From assembly GCF_004343705.1 (NCBI RefSeq), contig NZ_SKFH01000003.1, forward strand, positions 62,001 through 126,000: 64,000 bases of DNA. Reading direction: 5' to 3'. Position numbers and translations under genes: made by a program. How positions within the stretch are numbered: the first letter of the stretch is position 1; every line of letters starts with the position of its first letter. The stretch comes from Flaviaesturariibacter aridisoli. GTDB taxonomy: Bacteria; Bacteroidota; Bacteroidia; Chitinophagales; Chitinophagaceae. The notes under the pieces were generated by a model. It saw nothing but the letters and a program-made list of their open reading frames with translations. It did no database searches and was not told the DNA's origin. Below, piece after piece: positions 1 through 7,992 of the stretch.

Positions 1-684
1 CTGGAAGAACTCCTGGGCGGCGTGCATCCAGCTCCAGGTATAGGCGGCGTCGAACACGTCCATGTACTCGGGGTGCGTCAGCGGGTCGAGCTCGCCGAGC
101 CAGAGCAGGGGCTTTTCGTCGGCCAGCGCGGCCTTTACCTCGATCCAGAAGTCCACCTCCACCCAAAAGGCCAGGTCGCAGCGAAAGCCGTCGATACCCG
201 TTTCGCGGATCCAGAAGCGCATCGCGTCGATCTGCGCCCGGCGCATGTCGTGGTTCGCGAAGTCGAGCTCGATGATGTCGTCCATGCCGTGGGCGGGCAC
301 AAAGCCGCCGTCGGGGCCGTGCTCGTACCAGTCGGGGTGCTCGCGTGTCCAGCGGTGGTCCCAGCCGGTATGGTTGGCCACCCAGTCGATCAGCACGCGG
401 AAGCCCATGGCGTGGGCCTCGGCCACGAAGGCGCGAAACTCGTCGATTGTCCCGAACTCGGGCGAAAAAGCGGTAAAGTCGGAACAAGCGTAGTACGAGC
501 CGAGGGAGCCCTTTTTGCGTTCCTGCGCGATGGGGGTCAGCGGCATGAACCAGAGTGTTTCCACCCCCATTTCCCGCAGCCGGGGCAGGTGGGCCCGGAA
601 GGCGGCCAGCGTGCCCTCGGGCGTATACTGGCGGAGGTTTACTTCATAGACGTTCGTCCGGAGGATCCAATCTTTTGGGGACAT
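1..684 (-). CDS. GH13 alpha-amylase family glycosidase (3' part outside window)
   Basis: The 228 visible N-terminal residues form the first half of a GH13 TIM barrel, an enzyme family cleaving or transferring alpha-glucosidic bonds. Conserved region I is DWVANH at residues 100-105. Region II is GFRCDLA with the nucleophile Asp near residue 170. The region III general acid is probably Glu198 in WLGEL. Region IV lies beyond the window edge. No signal peptide is visible, so a cytoplasmic enzyme is likely, which fits the glucan phosphorylase encoded nearby at 3228-4907. ATG at 684 was chosen because the next in-frame residues already begin the barrel and a TAGTTTTG promoter box sits 4 bases upstream. 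Substrate is not deducible. Confidence 0.9.
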   Translation of the reverse strand, partial: MSPKDWILRTNVYEVNLRQYTPEGTLAAFRAHLPRLREMGVETLWFMPLTPIAQERKKGSLGSYYACSDFTAFSPEFGTIDEFRAFVAEAHAMGFRVLIDWVANHTGWDHRWTREHPDWYEHGPDGGFVPAHGMDDIIELDFANHDMRRAQIDAMRFWIRETGIDGFRCDLAFWVEVDFWIEVKAALADEKPLLWLGELDPLTHPEYMDVFDAAYTWSWMHAAQEFFQ

Positions 685-688
685 GCGT

Positions 689-696
689 CAAAACTA
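689..696 (-). promoter_or_regulatory. TAnnTTTG promoter box for GH13 gene
   Basis: Reverse strand reads TAGTTTTG, 4 bases before the ATG at 684. It fits the Bacteroidota -7 consensus TAnnTTTG and predicts a transcript starting at or beside the start codon. Confidence 0.5.
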
Positions 697-742
697 AGGT
701 TTCGGAAGGTTCCGGAGGGTTACGGGGGTTGGAAGGCGCCGG

Positions 743-844
743 TCATCCTTCGGCTGCGCTCAGGATGACAGGCGGCCCTTCTCACGCTGAGCGCAGCCGA
801 AGGATGACAGACGGCCGTTGTCACGCTGAGCGCAGCCGAAGCGC
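743..844. repeat. Three copies of a GAGCGCAGCCGAAGGATGAC-type repeat
   Basis: Two direct copies (about 782-809 and 821-844, 39 bases apart) read TCACGCTGAGCGCAGCCGAA. One inverted copy lies at 743-770. The inverted and first direct copies can pair as a long hairpin. The motif resembles the dispersed GAGCGCAGCCGAAGGA words common in many bacterial intergenic regions (from memory). No coding potential is seen here. Confidence 0.7.
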
Positions 845-890
845 CAACTACAAACCATAAACTACAAACTACAAACCTCTCTCAAAAGGC

Positions 891-898
891 TATCTTTG
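891..898 (+). promoter_or_regulatory. TAnnTTTG promoter box
   Basis: TATCTTTG lies 36 bases before the ATG at 935, leaving a short leader that includes a GGCCGCAAGGCC palindrome. Confidence 0.5.
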
Positions 899-934
899 CG
901 CCGGCCGCAAGGCCTTTAAACCACCTGACGCAGT

Positions 935-1651
935 ATGCAGTCCATCCACAATTACATGGGGAATTACGCCGGATTCCTCCAGCGCTTTTTAGACCAGGGA
1001 TACGAATTCGTATTCTTCAGCGAGCTCAACAACCCCAACGGCCAGATCGCCCTGCGTCACGATATCGACTTCGACACGGAGTATGCGCTCCGCAGTGCCG
1101 AGGTAGAGCATGCGCTGGGGATCAAAAGCGTGTACTTCTTCCTGCTGCGCCACGAGTTTTACAACCCCTTTGCCGGTGAGGCCTACCGCCACATCACCGC
1201 TATCCGCGACATGGGCCACCAGGTGAGCGTCCATTTCGACCCTACCCTTTACGAAGACTTCGAAACGGGCCTGGCCGAAGAGTGCCGCTTCTTTGAAAAC
1301 GTGTTCGGCAGCAAGGTGTCCCTCATCTCCTTCCATCGCCCCGCCCCTGCCTTCCAGAACCTCGACGCCCCCATCGGCGGCGTGGACCATACCTACCGGA
1401 GCAAGTGGTTCAGGGACATTAAGTACTTCGCCGATTCCACCGGCGCCTGGCGCTTCGGTCACCCGCACGATTCCGAGGAATTCGCCGTGGGCAAAACGAT
1501 GCAGATCGTGACGCACCCCATCTGGTGGTTCGTGGAAGGTTCCAGCAATCTCGAAGTGCTCAAATCCTACTACTACCGCAAGCAGACCCTGCTGAAGGAG
1601 CTCTGCGCCCAGAACTCGATCCCCTTCAAGAGCATCGTTGCGGAAATCTAA
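935..1651 (+). CDS. polysaccharide deacetylase-like protein
   Basis: A 238-residue protein with the layout of the NodB/polysaccharide deacetylase (CE4-like) superfamily. RHDIDFD near residue 41 supplies the metal-binding Asp-Asp pair, and SVHFDP and SFHRP supply later His-containing motifs. No signal peptide or membrane segment is visible, so it probably acts in the cytoplasm, perhaps on a sugar or lipid-linked intermediate. Relatives sit in surface-glycan loci of many bacteria, but no glycosyltransferases are nearby here. Exact substrate unknown. It could also be a catalytically altered relative, because the classical HxxxH spacing is not evident. Confidence 0.6.
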   Translation: MQSIHNYMGNYAGFLQRFLDQGYEFVFFSELNNPNGQIALRHDIDFDTEYALRSAEVEHALGIKSVYFFLLRHEFYNPFAGEAYRHITAIRDMGHQVSVHFDPTLYEDFETGLAEECRFFENVFGSKVSLISFHRPAPAFQNLDAPIGGVDHTYRSKWFRDIKYFADSTGAWRFGHPHDSEEFAVGKTMQIVTHPIWWFVEGSSNLEVLKSYYYRKQTLLKELCAQNSIPFKSIVAEI

Positions 1652-1763
1652 GGCAACGTTTTTAAGGTTCTTGTAGTTCTGAAGGTTTTCAGGGGGATGC
1701 TTTCGTCTCGCGAAAACCCAAGAACCTTAAGAACCCTTAAAACCTTAAGAACCCTGCGAACCC
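1652..1763. repeat. inverted low-complexity arms (AAGGTTCTTAAGG words)
   Basis: The left arm (1652-1693) is built of AAGGTTCTTGTAG-like words. The right arm (1718-1763) is built of AAGAACCTTAAGAACCC words, roughly the reverse complement. Together they could fold into an imperfect hairpin after the 935-1651 gene and just before the ispH promoter. Confidence 0.6.
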
Positions 1764-1776
1764 CAGCCCCGCTTTG

Positions 1777-1784
1777 TATCTTTG
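1777..1784 (+). promoter_or_regulatory. TAnnTTTG promoter box for ispH
   Basis: TATCTTTG ends 7 bases before the ATG at 1792. This places the predicted transcription start at or a few bases before the start codon. Confidence 0.55.
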
Positions 1785-1791
1785 CTCCCGC

Positions 1792-3018
1792 ATGAAGACC
1801 TTCGATGTACCCGTCAATTACCGGAGTCCGCTCATCTCGGCCATCAAGAAGCAACGCAAAGAAGCCGACCGGATGAAAAAGGATTTCACCCCCACGCTGC
1901 TCGATTTCGGGCCGCTGCGGGTGTACCTGGCCCGCCACTTCGGGTTTTGCTACGGCGTGGAAAACGCCATCGACATCGCCTTCCGCACCGTGGCCGAAAA
2001 TCCCGGCAAGCGCATCTTCCTGCTCAGCGAGATGATCCACAACCCGCAGGTCAACGCCGACCTGCTCGCGGCGGGCGTCCGCTTCCTGCAGGATACGAAA
2101 GGCAACTCCATCGTTTCTTTTGATGACCTGACTGCCGACGACGTCGTGCTCATTCCCGCCTTCGGCACCACGCTCGCCATCGAGCAGCGCCTTGCCGGTA
2201 TCGGCATCCGCACCGAGCTGTACAACACCACCTGCCCCTTCGTGGAAAAGGTCTGGAACCGCAGCGAAGGCATCGCTCAGAAAGGCTACAGTATTGTCAT
2301 CCACGGCAAGCCCCGGCACGAGGAAACCCGCGCCACCTTCTCGCACGCCGCCAAAGACGCGCCTTCGGTGGTGGTGGAAGACATGGAGCAGACCATCGAG
2401 CTGGCGAAATACATCACGGGGGAAAAAGACGCCCCGTATTTCTACGAGGAATTCAAAGGCCAATACTCCGAAGGCTTCGATGTGGCGCGCGACCTGCAAC
2501 GCATCGGCGTGGTCAACCAAACCACGATGCTCGCTTCCGACACGCAGGCCATCGCCGACTACCTGAAATCCGTAATGGTGAAGAAGTACGGGCTGACCGA
2601 AGCGGATACGCGCGAGCGCTTTGCCGACACGCGCGACACGCTTTGCTACGCCACCAACGACAACCAGACGGCCGTCACCGGCATGCTGGGCGTCAACGCC
2701 GACCTCGCCATTGTAGTGGGCGGCTACAACTCCTCCAACACCTCGCACCTCGTGGAGCTCTGCGAAGAGGCGCTGCCCACCTACTTCATCAACGAAGAGG
2801 CGAAGCTGCTGTCGAAGAACACGATCCTGCACTACAACTTCCACACGGGCCTCGAGCTCGTTACCGAGGGCTACCTGCCCACAACCGAACCCGCCACGGT
2901 GCTCCTCACCAGCGGCGCCTCCTGCCCCGATGCACTGGTGGAAGGCGTTATCCGGCGGTTGCTGTCATTCTACCCGGGCAGTAAATCGATCGAAGAAGTG
3001 GCGGCGCTGTTTCAGTGA
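1792..3018 (+). CDS. ispH: 4-hydroxy-3-methylbut-2-enyl diphosphate reductase, long type
   Basis: IspH reduces HMBPP to isopentenyl and dimethylallyl diphosphate, the last step of the MEP isoprenoid pathway, using a [4Fe-4S] cluster. The three cluster cysteines are visible: HFGFCYGVE (Cys53), TTCPFVEKVW (about Cys148) and DTLCYAT (about Cys285). At 408 residues it is about 90 longer than the E. coli enzyme. The blocks GKPRHEETRA, NQTTMLASDT and GGYNSSNTSHL match the longer cyanobacterial/plant-type IspH as I remember it. I chose ATG 1792 rather than the in-frame TTG at 1774 because a TATCTTTG promoter box overlaps the latter. Confidence 0.93.
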   Translation: MKTFDVPVNYRSPLISAIKKQRKEADRMKKDFTPTLLDFGPLRVYLARHFGFCYGVENAIDIAFRTVAENPGKRIFLLSEMIHNPQVNADLLAAGVRFLQDTKGNSIVSFDDLTADDVVLIPAFGTTLAIEQRLAGIGIRTELYNTTCPFVEKVWNRSEGIAQKGYSIVIHGKPRHEETRATFSHAAKDAPSVVVEDMEQTIELAKYITGEKDAPYFYEEFKGQYSEGFDVARDLQRIGVVNQTTMLASDTQAIADYLKSVMVKKYGLTEADTRERFADTRDTLCYATNDNQTAVTGMLGVNADLAIVVGGYNSSNTSHLVELCEEALPTYFINEEAKLLSKNTILHYNFHTGLELVTEGYLPTTEPATVLLTSGASCPDALVEGVIRRLLSFYPGSKSIEEVAALFQ

Positions 3019-3183
3019 CGGCTTTCCCGAGAATAAGAACGCTGATCCGCAGGCGGGATACGCAGATCAGTTAAGATTTGTTATGATTTTCTGACGCACT
3101 GAAGTATATCTGCGTCAATCATAAAAGATCCTATAGAATCTGCGTTCTTTCTCTTCCCGCGCGCTTGCGCGTCTAAATGAAAA

Positions 3184-3204
3184 AGCCCCTGCATCACAGG
3201 GGCT
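3184..3204 (-). terminator. intrinsic terminator of glgP
   Basis: Stem AGCCCCTG/CAGGGGCT with a 5-base loop, followed on the reverse strand by TTTTT. It lies between the convergent ispH and phosphorylase genes, 24 bases past the latter's stop codon. Confidence 0.75.
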
Positions 3205-3227
3205 GTTCTCTATTCATTACTGATTAC

Positions 3228-4907
3228 TCATTTGTGTGCCTTCGTATACAGCAGGTTGTAGTACTCCTCTGCCATGCGGTTGGAGTCGAACTGCAGCTGC
3301 ACGTCGCGCATGCCGTTCTTCACAATCTGGCGCCAGGTGTCGTAGTCTTCGTAGTACAGCGGCAGGATCTGCTTCGTCAGCACTTCGTAGAGCTGGTCGA
3401 GGTCGTATTGATCCTGCTCGGGCGTGCTCATCTTCGTGTAGTCGACGGGCGGCACGATAAAGCCGTTGTTGCCAGGGTGTACAAATTCGGGAATCCAGCC
3501 GTCGTTGGTGGAGAAGTTGACGGCGCCGTTCATGGCGGCGGTCATGCCCGAGGTGCCGGATGCTTCGCGGGGCACGCGGGGGTTGTTGAGCCAGCAGTCG
3601 GCGGCCTGCTTCATCCGCTTCGACAGGGCCAGCTCGTAGCCGATCAGCACAGCCATGTTCTTGTAATTCTTGCTCAGGTGCACCAGCTCGTTGAACTCCG
3701 AGATGGCGGGATAGTCGGCCGGGTAGGGCTTGCCCGCCCAGATGATCTGGATGGGATACTTCGTGTCGGCCATCAGCTTGTTGAATCGCTCGATGTCGCG
3801 CGTGATGAGGTTGGCGCGCTTGTAGCCGGCGAAGCGGCGGGCCCACACGATCGTGAATACGTTCGGGTCGAAGATCTTGCCGGTCTGGTCGGCCACGAGC
3901 TCGAAGGCGCGCTTCTTCATCCAGGTCTTGCGGTCGTCGAAGCCGGCGTCGTTGCCGTCCTCGCGGAAGCGGTACAGGGCCTTGTCGGCCCAGTAGCGCC
4001 AGTTCTGTGCGTTGGTGATGGCGAGGATCTCGCAGATGTTGTCATACTTGGCCCACATGTGCCGGCTCACTTCGCCGTGTAGCTGCGACACGCCGTTGGC
4101 GATGCGCGCAAAGCGGAGGGCGGCGAGCGAGTGGTTGAACTGGTCGTCGGGCATGCCCGTCAGGTGCTTCACCTCTTCGACGGTGAGGCCGCAGAAGTAG
4201 CTCATTTTATGACAGAGGTAGATGTCGTGCTTCTCGTTGCCGGCCTCTTCGGGCGTGTGCGTGGTAAACACGAGGCGCTTCTTCACCTCTTCGGCCTTGC
4301 GTCCGAATTTATTATACAGGTAGAAAGCGGCGGACAGGCCGTGTGCTTCATTGAGGTGGTATACTTCGGGGTGGAAGCCGATCTCGTCGAGCAGCTTGGC
4401 GCCGCCTACACCGAGCAGGATGAACTGCGCCACCTTCGTGGCCACGTTGGCATCGTAGAGGCGGTGCGTGATCGTCTGCGATACGTAGTCGTTCTCGGGA
4501 ATGTCGGTGGTCATCAGGAACATCGGTGCCGACTGGAACACGTTCGGCGGGAGGTACATGACCTTCACCCATACCGGGTGCTCGTGTACCGTGATCTCGA
4601 ACTTGATGCCCGTTTCTTCCAGGAAGCCGTAGATCTTCTCCATCCAGGTCACCTGCAGGGTCTGGTCCTGGTTGCGGGCCTGGTCGTAGTAACCGTATTT
4701 CCACAGGATGCCGATGCCGACCAGGTTCTGACGCAATTCAAAGGCCGAGCGCATGTGCGAGCCGGCGAGGAAGCCAAGGCCGCCGCTATAGATCTTCAGC
4801 GGCTGGTGAATGGCGAATTCCATCGAGAAATAAGCCACGCGTTTTTTGAAGCGGTCGTCAACAGGATAAGGGACCTGGAAAGATCGGAAGTTCATGTTCT
4901 TATTCAT
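3228..4907 (-). CDS. glgP: alpha-glucan phosphorylase-like protein (GT35), Lys to Thr at PLP site
   Basis: 559 residues of the short GT35 family that phosphorolyses alpha-1,4-glucans to glucose-1-phosphate. Family blocks include SMEFAIHQPLKIYSGGLGF near the N-terminus, HLNEAHG, TTHTPEEAGNEKHD and WARRFAGYKR. The segment where phosphorylases carry the pyridoxal-phosphate lysine (usually SGTGNMK or SGTSGMK) reads EASGTSGMTAAMNGA, with Thr at about residue 456 (codon at 3540-3542). The protein may therefore bind no PLP covalently, or belong to a divergent branch. No signal peptide; cytoplasmic. It lies near a GH13 enzyme (1-684), which suggests glycogen or maltodextrin turnover. ATG 4907 is used; ATG 4895 is an alternative. 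Confidence 0.85.
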   Translation of the reverse strand: MNKNMNFRSFQVPYPVDDRFKKRVAYFSMEFAIHQPLKIYSGGLGFLAGSHMRSAFELRQNLVGIGILWKYGYYDQARNQDQTLQVTWMEKIYGFLEETGIKFEITVHEHPVWVKVMYLPPNVFQSAPMFLMTTDIPENDYVSQTITHRLYDANVATKVAQFILLGVGGAKLLDEIGFHPEVYHLNEAHGLSAAFYLYNKFGRKAEEVKKRLVFTTHTPEEAGNEKHDIYLCHKMSYFCGLTVEEVKHLTGMPDDQFNHSLAALRFARIANGVSQLHGEVSRHMWAKYDNICEILAITNAQNWRYWADKALYRFREDGNDAGFDDRKTWMKKRAFELVADQTGKIFDPNVFTIVWARRFAGYKRANLITRDIERFNKLMADTKYPIQIIWAGKPYPADYPAISEFNELVHLSKNYKNMAVLIGYELALSKRMKQAADCWLNNPRVPREASGTSGMTAAMNGAVNFSTNDGWIPEFVHPGNNGFIVPPVDYTKMSTPEQDQYDLDQLYEVLTKQILPLYYEDYDTWRQIVKNGMRDVQLQFDSNRMAEEYYNLLYTKAHK

Positions 4908-4975
4908 GGATTTAGCTGCGCAAGATAAGGAAAACGAAAGATCGTGTATTCAAGACACAATTGTACGGCGGTAAT

Positions 4976-5953
4976 CTACTTTTTGGACTTTTTCTTTGCC
5001 GTTGTTTTCGGTGAAACCGGCTTTTTCCGCGGGAAGGATCCTTCAAAGACGCACTGAACGCCGCGGCGCGAACCGCAGCCTTCCATTTCGCGCAGCGTCA
5101 CGTTATTGCCCTGGAAGGTGAGCTCCAGCACGCAGGGATCGCCCCCCTGGCGGTACACCGCCGTCTTCGAGGAAGTGAGCAGCGCCGTGCCTTTGAGCTC
5201 GCCAACACACGTATTGTCTTCTTCGCCGGTTTCAAAGTGTACGAAGAAGTTGAGTTCGCTGGGGTTGCGCGCGTCGCGGATGGAGACGAAGTTGCGCGCG
5301 TTCTTGACATAGTCGCCGGCCAGCGGGTGCGTGCGGGCAAAGGTGTCGAGCGGGTTGAGCACGTCCTGGTTGTCTTCGAGCGGGTCGGCGCCGATGAGGG
5401 TGAAATTCTTTCCCTCGGTATTGTACATAAATACTTCCTTGCCTTCGGCAGTTTGCTCTTTGGGCAGCTTTTTGGTGATGCCGCGCGTGATGGCCCCGGC
5501 GCGGTCGATGGTGGATACCTGCGCGGTGGCCGGGTCGGCATCGGGCACGAGCAGCGGAAAGACGCCGGCGGGATTGCCTTTCTCGAAGCGGTACAAAAGC
5601 GCGGCACGGTGGCTACCGCTGCTGGCGCGCACGCTGAGGTAACGCACCTCCTGCGCTCCTTCGATGCGGGCAAGCGGAGTAAAGCGCACTTTGCCGCCGC
5701 CGAGCAATTGGGTGCGCAGCGAATCGGGCAGCAGGGAGGAGAATTCGGCCGCGCTGAGCGCAGCGGTGTCCTTCGTATTCCATACCGACGAATCGTTGAG
5801 ACTATAGGGCAGCGGCGCGGCGGAGAAGGGCGCCGACAGGGCTGCGAACGAACCGCCGGCGGGCTCCGCTCCTTTCGCACCGGGCTCCTTTTTCGGATCA
5901 CCCGAGCAGGCAACAAATCCGAGCCACAACAAGACACATCCGGGCAGGCGCAT
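4976..5953 (-). CDS. hypothetical lipoprotein
   Basis: A 325-residue protein starting MRLPGCVLLWLGFVACSGD. The hydrophobic stretch ending in FVAC is a lipoprotein signal with the lipid-anchored Cys near residue 16. The body has a run of small residues, then several beta-rich segments, paired cysteines (NTCVGEL, DPCVLEL, GCGSRRGVQC) and a Lys-rich tail. I recognise no catalytic motif. It is divergent from mntH with about 80 bases between starts. The frame stays open upstream to 6076, but the signal peptide fixes the start at 5953. Function unknown. Confidence 0.75.
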   Translation of the reverse strand: MRLPGCVLLWLGFVACSGDPKKEPGAKGAEPAGGSFAALSAPFSAAPLPYSLNDSSVWNTKDTAALSAAEFSSLLPDSLRTQLLGGGKVRFTPLARIEGAQEVRYLSVRASSGSHRAALLYRFEKGNPAGVFPLLVPDADPATAQVSTIDRAGAITRGITKKLPKEQTAEGKEVFMYNTEGKNFTLIGADPLEDNQDVLNPLDTFARTHPLAGDYVKNARNFVSIRDARNPSELNFFVHFETGEEDNTCVGELKGTALLTSSKTAVYRQGGDPCVLELTFQGNNVTLREMEGCGSRRGVQCVFEGSFPRKKPVSPKTTAKKKSKK

Positions 5954-6022
5954 AGTCGGTTTTTGCGGTAAATAAACGACAATCCCGTCAATAGTATCCG
6001 GCCGGGGTTGGGTGCCGCCCCC

Positions 6023-6030
6023 TATTTTTG
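6023..6030 (+). promoter_or_regulatory. TAnnTTTG promoter box for mntH-usp
   Basis: TATTTTTG ends 4 bases before ATG 6035. This predicts a leaderless or nearly leaderless mRNA. Confidence 0.55.
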
Positions 6031-6034
6031 TTCC

Positions 6035-7927
6035 ATGACCTCTTCTTCCACCGACTCCTCGCTGAGTGAAGTGCATGGCAGTGTGGATACGACCGCCGGC
6101 GCCGGAAAGCCGCTCTGGCGCCGGGCGCTGGTGTATTTCGGGCCGGCCTACTTAGTCTCGGTCGGGTATATGGACCCGGGCAACTGGGCTTCCGACCTCG
6201 CGGGCGGCAGCCGCTTCGGTTACCAGCTGGTGTGGGTGCTGCTGATGAGCAACCTGATGGCACTGCTGCTTCAAAGCCTCGCCGCCCGCCTCGGCATCGT
6301 GCGCGGCCGCGACCTCGCACAAGCCAACCGCGAAGCCTTCCCGAGATCGCTCAACCTCGTACTCTATATTCTCGCCGAGATCGCCATCGCCGCAACCGAT
6401 TTGGCGGAAGTGTTGGGCATGGCCATCGGCATTCAGCTGCTTACCGGCATCCCGCTGCTCTGGGCGGTGCTCATCACCCTTTGCGATACGTTCCTGCTCC
6501 TGCTGCTCCAACGCCTGGGCATGCGTAAGATGGAGGCGTTTATCATCGGGCTCATCGCCGTCATCGGCATTTCGTTTCTCGTGCAGCTCGTCATGGCGAA
6601 GCCCGACCTGGGGCAGGTAGCCCGGGGCCTCGTGCCGACGATCCCCTCTTCCGCAGCGTTGTTCATCATCACCTCCATCATCGGCGCCACCGTGATGCCG
6701 CACAACCTGTACCTTCATTCGGCGCTGGTGCAAACGCGCAAGATCCGTCGCGACGATGCCGGCATCCGGCGGGCGCTGAAGCTCAATTTCATCGACAGCA
6801 CCATCGCCCTCAATGCCGCTTTTTTCGTCAACGCCGCCATCCTCGTGCTGGCCGCATCTGCCTTCTATTATAAAGGCATTCCCGTGGAAGGCATCAAGGA
6901 AGCCCACCGGCTCCTCGACGGGATGCTGGGCAGTAAGCTCGCACCGATCCTCTTTGCCGTGGCGCTCATTGCGGCGGGGCAAAGCAGCACCATCACCGGC
7001 ACCCTGGCCGGGCAGATCGTGATGGAAGGCTACCTCAAACTCCGCATCGACCCCTGGGTGCGCCGCCTGCTCACGCGCCTGCTGGCCATCGTGCCCGCGG
7101 TGATCGTGATCCTTGTCAGCGGCGAGCACGGCACCGAGCAGCTGCTGCTGTTCAGCCAGGTGCTGCTCAGCCTGCAACTGGGCTTCGCCATCATCCCGCT
7201 GATCCACTTCGTGAGCGACAAAACCACGATGGGCATCTTCGCCATCCCGCGCTGGGTGCAGGTGCTGGCCTGGATCATCACCATCATCCTCGTATACCTC
7301 AATGGCCGCATGGTAGCCGAGCAACTCCTCGAATATTTCCGCGGCGGCAGCAACCTGCTGCTGATCCTGCTGGCGTCGGCGGCGGCCCTGTTCTTCGCCG
7401 GCCTGCTCGTATATATTACCATCTACCCGATGCTGCGTCGCCGCAAGGCGATGCCCGCGCCGGCACTCGTGGTGCACCCGCAGGCGGTGGAAGCCATCGG
7501 CCTGCCCATCGTGCCCGCCTATTCGGCCATCGCGCTGGCACTCGATTTCAGCCGCTTCGACCAGACGCTGCTCGCCCACGCGCTCGGCCATGCCCGCGCC
7601 GACACGCGCTTCGTGCTGATCCACGTGGTGGAAAGCGCTTCGGCCCGCATCCACGGGCAGGAGTCGGACGACCTCGAAACCCGCAAGGACCTCGAGCAAC
7701 TGGAAGCCTACGCCACGCAGCTTCGTACCCTGGGCTTCGAAGCGGGTACGCTGCTCGGCTACCACAGCCGCGCCAAGGAGATCGTGCGCCTCGTGAAAGA
7801 ATCCGGCGCCGACCTGCTCATTATCGGGGCACATGGACACAAGGGCATGCTGGACTGGATCTACGGGCAGACCATCGACAGCGTACGGCACGCGTTGAAG
7901 ATCCCGGTGCTGATTGTCAGCGCGTAG
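6035..7927 (+). CDS. mntH: Nramp-family divalent metal transporter fused to universal stress protein domain
   Basis: 630 residues. Residues about 28-475 are a multi-helix Nramp transporter with the metal-site motifs DPGN (47-50) and MPHNLYLHS (from 221), implying proton-coupled Mn2+/Fe2+ uptake at the inner membrane. A cytoplasmic UspA-type domain follows (about 496-630) with the nucleotide-binding signature GAHGHKGMLDWIYGQT, which suggests ATP binding and possible gating or sensing. This two-domain form is longer than the 410-residue stand-alone MntH. Start at 6035 is supported by the promoter box 4 bases upstream and by the first helix position. A DtxR/MntR-type regulator is encoded at 27525, but no shared operator was found. 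Confidence 0.92.
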   Translation: MTSSSTDSSLSEVHGSVDTTAGAGKPLWRRALVYFGPAYLVSVGYMDPGNWASDLAGGSRFGYQLVWVLLMSNLMALLLQSLAARLGIVRGRDLAQANREAFPRSLNLVLYILAEIAIAATDLAEVLGMAIGIQLLTGIPLLWAVLITLCDTFLLLLLQRLGMRKMEAFIIGLIAVIGISFLVQLVMAKPDLGQVARGLVPTIPSSAALFIITSIIGATVMPHNLYLHSALVQTRKIRRDDAGIRRALKLNFIDSTIALNAAFFVNAAILVLAASAFYYKGIPVEGIKEAHRLLDGMLGSKLAPILFAVALIAAGQSSTITGTLAGQIVMEGYLKLRIDPWVRRLLTRLLAIVPAVIVILVSGEHGTEQLLLFSQVLLSLQLGFAIIPLIHFVSDKTTMGIFAIPRWVQVLAWIITIILVYLNGRMVAEQLLEYFRGGSNLLLILLASAAALFFAGLLVYITIYPMLRRRKAMPAPALVVHPQAVEAIGLPIVPAYSAIALALDFSRFDQTLLAHALGHARADTRFVLIHVVESASARIHGQESDDLETRKDLEQLEAYATQLRTLGFEAGTLLGYHSRAKEIVRLVKESGADLLIIGAHGHKGMLDWIYGQTIDSVRHALKIPVLIVSA

Positions 7928-7929
7928 GG

Positions 7930-7968
7930 AGATGTCGGATGTCTGATGTCTGATGTCGGATATCTGAT
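7930..7968. repeat. GATGTCTGATGTCGGAT word repeat
   Basis: Four to five degenerate tandem copies of an 8-base word (GATGTCTG/GATGTCGG) fill the gap between mntH and the esterase gene. The complementary words (CATCAGACATCAGCC) fill 9304-9340 after ribBA. Confidence 0.6.
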
Positions 7969-7992
7969 TTAAATACAAAATTTGCTTACGAT

